Source: Hydrogenophaga sp. (lineage in GTDB: Bacteria > Pseudomonadota > Gammaproteobacteria > Burkholderiales > Burkholderiaceae). From it: a stretch of DNA of 8,640 nucleotides. The stretch is taken from the NCBI GenBank assembly GCA_025458545.1, contig JALOSH010000076.1:1-8640 (forward strand). Reading direction: 5' to 3'. The position numbers and the translations under genes are program-made. The notes beneath the pieces were generated by a model, which was not told the DNA's origin, searched no databases, and worked only from the letters and a program-made list of their open reading frames with translations. How positions within the stretch are numbered: the stretch's first letter is position 1; each line of letters opens with the position of its first letter. Of this stretch, positions 6,302-8,640 are shown one piece after another.

Positions 6302-6333
6302 TGAGCGCCTTCGGAACGGCCGGGCGGCGCTCA
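6302..6333 (-). promoter_or_regulatory. Intercistronic hairpin between the DUF802 and OmpA-family genes
   Basis: TGAGCGCC (6302-6309) and GGCGCTCA (6326-6333) are perfect 8-bp inverted repeats with a 16-nt loop. The stem starts immediately after the DUF802 stop codon and ends about 19 nt before the OmpA-family Shine-Dalgarno. Without a T-run it is not a clear terminator. In an operon it could set relative expression by stabilising the upstream message or by partial attenuation. Confidence 0.45.
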
Positions 6334-8583
6334 TCAGGCTGTCCCTTGCGCGGTGGACGCGGCGGCTTTGGGCAGGGCGGGCTTGGCGGTGCGCAAGCTG
6401 CGCAGGTCTTCGACGATGCCTTGCTGCGCGCTGATGCTCAGATCGATCACCTCGCGCGCTTGCGCCACGTAGTAGGCAAGCTGCTCGTCGCTGCGCGCCA
6501 TGTGCTGGCCGATGGCGCCTTCCACGCGCTGCAGGCCTTCCACCAGTTTTTCGTTGGTGTTGCTGAACAGCGCCACGCCCTGCTGGAAGGCCTGGCCGAG
6601 TGCGGCAAGTTCGGCGGCGCTGCTGGCGAGTTGCGCGGTCTGCTCGTCGGCACGGCCGGCCTGCGCGCCCAGGGTCTGCGCGAACTGCGCGCCGGTCTGG
6701 TTGAGCACGGTGGTGGCGGACGCGACCAGCGATTCAATGGCGGCGCGCTGCTCGCTGGTGGTCTGCTGCACGTTCTGCAGCAGGCTGCTGATGTGGGCCA
6801 CCAGCTCGGTGCGCTCTTGCAGGGCGAGGTTGTCGCGTTCGGTGAGGCGGCTCATTTCGCCGCGCAGCTGGCCAATGACCTCCGCCGCCGCCTTGGGCGC
6901 TTCAGAAGCGGTGTCGAGCAGGCGCGACAGGGGCGCTTCGAGCGCGGTGCCGAGCGTGGCGAGGTGCTGGGTGACGGCGGCCTGCAGTTCGCCCAGGCGC
7001 TGCACGGCCGCCTGGCCGCGCGCGGCCTCTTCGCTGCGCAGGGTTTGCAGGTGCGCGCTTTCTTCGCCGCGCAGGGCGGTGAGCTCACTGCGCCAGAGCG
7101 CGGCCAGTTCGTCCATGCGCTGGCTGTGTTGTGCGATCCACTGCGCTTCCGTCTCGGTGCGGGCCTGCACCAGCGCTTCGCTCTTGGCCAGCAGACTGGC
7201 CACGCTCTCGGCGCTGCGTGTGGCCTGCTCGCTGGCGCTGAGCTGCAGGGCGCTGGCGGTGTTTTCCAGCGCCTGCAACACCGCCTGCTGCTGCGCCAGG
7301 TTGTGTGCGCCCACTTGCTGCCACTCGGCTTGCAGGCCGCTGGCCATGCCTTGCAGCGCGGTGGACCACGCAGCCTGCTTGAGGGCTTCGGCCTGCGCCT
7401 GTTCGCTGTGCTGCTGCGCGGTGGCTTGCTGCACGTTGGCCAGCAACTGGGCGGCGCGGGTTTCAAAGCTGGCATTGAACTGCTCCAGCGCCTGGCCCAG
7501 GCCGCTGACCAGTTGCTCGCTGGTGCGGGCGTGGTTCTGCAGCGCGGCCTGCCAGCCATCGGCCACTTGGGCGGTGGTGGCGGCGAACTGGGTGGACACA
7601 CCGTTCAGCTGTGCCTGCACCGCCGCGCTCACGCGCTCGTGCAGCCGGGTGGATTCGCTCGCGATGGTGGCCATGGCGCCCTCCACCACGGGTTTGATGT
7701 TGTCGCTGGCGATCTGGGCGCTGGCGGTGAGGCTGCGGTGCAGCGTCTGCGAGACCGACTCGCCCAGGCCGGTGTAGGCGGCAACGGCTTCGCTGTGGAA
7801 CCGGTCCTGGCGGGCGCTGAGCTGTTCGTCGAGCTGCTGGTGACGGCGCTCCACCTGTTCCATGAGCGCCTGCAATTGCGTGACGACCTGGGGCAGCGCG
7901 TCGGCCTGGCGCTGCAGGGCGGCGAAGGTGCGGTCGCGGTTTTCTGCGGCAATGAAGTCGGCGGTGAAGGGGCGCAGCGCGGCGCCAATGTGCTGCTCCA
8001 GCGCGCGGGCCGCGTCGGTGCGCTCGCGCCGGGCGATGGCCGACATGAGCCCCAGCATGGCCGAGGCGGCCACACCGGCCACCGAAGTGCCGAAAGAAAT
8101 GCCCAGCCCTTTGATGGGCGCGGCCAGCGCGCCGCGGATGGCGCCCAGATCGGCCGAGCCTTCGAGCGCGAACACGGCACCCTTGAAGGTGACGACCATG
8201 CCAAGAAATGTGCCGAGCATGCCGAGCATGACCAGCAGGCCGATGAGGTACGGCGTGAGCGCCAGAGCGGGCAGCGCGCCGCGCCCGCTTTCCACCCGCT
8301 GGCGCACCGCGTTCTGCAGCGGCGCGGGCACGCGGGAAAGCCAGTCGGCCAGCTGGTTGAGGGGTTGCGGGATGCTGGCAAGCGCCTGGGCGAGGCCATG
8401 GCTGGCGCTGCGGAAGCGGCGGATTTCCAGCGCGCCCACCAGGTAAGCAGCGGCGATGGCCACCGTCATGCCCAGGGCGAGCCAGCTGTGCGTGCCGACG
8501 AACCCCCAGCCCACCCAGCCGATCGCGAACAGGCCGAGCAGGAAGGCGGTGGTGATCAAGGGAGCGTTGAAAGAACGGTTCAT
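6334..8583 (-). CDS. DUF802 domain-containing protein with MotA/TolQ-like membrane part
   Basis: The 749-aa product has membrane segments at about residues 8-29, 34-53, 109-132 and 161-182, with a ~55-residue loop after the second. The third reads TPYLIGLLVMLGMLGTFLGM (110-129). Next come GAIRGALAAPIKGLG (147-161) and FGTSVAGVAASAMLGLM (164-180), closely matching the pore helices of TolQ/ExbB/MotA, including a polar Thr166. Residues ~185-730 are Ala/Gln/Glu-rich, almost free of Pro and Gly-poor, and predicted cytoplasmic coiled coil. WSTALQGMASGLQAEWQQ (406-423) is the type of segment I associate with DUF802. I saw no Cys. The start is ATG 8583; an in-frame TTG at 8610 lies inside the upstream gene. 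It follows DUF3348 by 10 nt. Inference: an ion-channel motor subunit pairing with the OmpA-family protein. Confidence 0.8.
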   Translation of the reverse strand: MNRSFNAPLITTAFLLGLFAIGWVGWGFVGTHSWLALGMTVAIAAAYLVGALEIRRFRSASHGLAQALASIPQPLNQLADWLSRVPAPLQNAVRQRVESGRGALPALALTPYLIGLLVMLGMLGTFLGMVVTFKGAVFALEGSADLGAIRGALAAPIKGLGISFGTSVAGVAASAMLGLMSAIARRERTDAARALEQHIGAALRPFTADFIAAENRDRTFAALQRQADALPQVVTQLQALMEQVERRHQQLDEQLSARQDRFHSEAVAAYTGLGESVSQTLHRSLTASAQIASDNIKPVVEGAMATIASESTRLHERVSAAVQAQLNGVSTQFAATTAQVADGWQAALQNHARTSEQLVSGLGQALEQFNASFETRAAQLLANVQQATAQQHSEQAQAEALKQAAWSTALQGMASGLQAEWQQVGAHNLAQQQAVLQALENTASALQLSASEQATRSAESVASLLAKSEALVQARTETEAQWIAQHSQRMDELAALWRSELTALRGEESAHLQTLRSEEAARGQAAVQRLGELQAAVTQHLATLGTALEAPLSRLLDTASEAPKAAAEVIGQLRGEMSRLTERDNLALQERTELVAHISSLLQNVQQTTSEQRAAIESLVASATTVLNQTGAQFAQTLGAQAGRADEQTAQLASSAAELAALGQAFQQGVALFSNTNEKLVEGLQRVEGAIGQHMARSDEQLAYYVAQAREVIDLSISAQQGIVEDLRSLRTAKPALPKAAASTAQGTA

Positions 8584-8593
8584 GGGTTTCGCT

Positions 8594-8640
8594 TCAGGCC
8601 TCAAGGGCAAAGGACTCGATCAGGCCTGTGATGGGTTGCA
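8594..8640 (-). CDS. C-terminus of a probable DUF3348 protein (partial)
   Basis: The minus strand reads in frame QPITGLIESFALEA and then TGA at 8596-8594, ten nucleotides before the DUF802 start. The tight spacing and strand mark it as the preceding operon member. The fragment is too short for a domain match. DUF3348 is inferred from the gene order I know in Burkholderiales and from a general memory that such proteins end near a GLIE-type motif. Confidence 0.5.
   Translation of the reverse strand, partial: QPITGLIESFALEA

Noticed and set aside
5562..8583. Flagellar MotAB or TolQR genes
   Set aside because: The very long coiled-coil tail and the neighbouring DUF3348/DUF2894 genes do not fit flagellar stators or the Tol-Pal operon.
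5929..8631. A 900-codon open frame on the plus strand opposite the DUF802 and OmpA-family genes
   Set aside because: It is antisense to two well-supported genes and its translation is low-complexity Gly/Ala/Leu/Arg/His with no domain. Long antisense frames are normal opposite Ala/Gln-rich GC-rich genes.
5562..8640. A complete Zorya system
   Set aside because: Only ZorA/ZorB-like architecture is present. No ZorC EH-signature protein or ZorD/ZorE helicase or nuclease is encoded in the window, and the operon order matches the conserved DUF3348-DUF802-OmpA-DUF2894 set.

Overview
The window looks like chromosomal DNA of a high-GC betaproteobacterium, most likely Burkholderiales and possibly Comamonadaceae. 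The coding is dense and GC-rich at third codon positions. The right half carries a gene order I associate with that order: DUF3348, DUF802, OmpA-family, DUF2894. No RNA genes, insertion sequences, CRISPR arrays or integrases were seen.

Layout. Positions 1-331 are an apparent divergent intergenic region. It has a possible minus-strand gene start at the extreme left edge, a GC hairpin and a pair of 20-nt hairpin repeats. Two plus-strand genes follow: a glutathione S-transferase-family protein (332-994) and a small MscS-type mechanosensitive channel (1117-1968). Convergent to them is a secreted SOUL-family (heme-binding-like) protein on the minus strand (2017-2664). Then comes a visibly lower-GC block (about 2.67-5.17 kb) with one large minus-strand gene, 2932-4923. 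Its 663-aa product joins an N-terminal GHKL (MutL/MORC/Hsp90-type) ATPase to a C-terminal PD-(D/E)XK nuclease with a RecB-like QxxxY motif. This is the strongest candidate for an accessory, probably anti-phage or DNA-restriction, gene. The rest (5170-8640) is a compact minus-strand operon: the DUF3348 C-terminus, a 749-aa DUF802 protein, a 235-aa OmpA-family protein and a 131-aa DUF2894 protein.

How the genes may work together. The DUF802 protein has MotA/TolQ/ExbB-like membrane segments followed by about 500 residues of putative coiled coil. The OmpA-family protein has one membrane helix with a MotB-like aspartate and a peptidoglycan-binding domain. Together they resemble an ion-driven, wall-anchored motor unit of the MotAB/ZorAB type with a long cytoplasmic tail. 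That is inference; the operon has no assigned function that I know of, and the Zorya partners ZorC and ZorD are not in the window. The GHKL-nuclease gene sits directly downstream of this operon on the same strand, with its own good Shine-Dalgarno. It is probably a later insertion between the operon and the SOUL gene.
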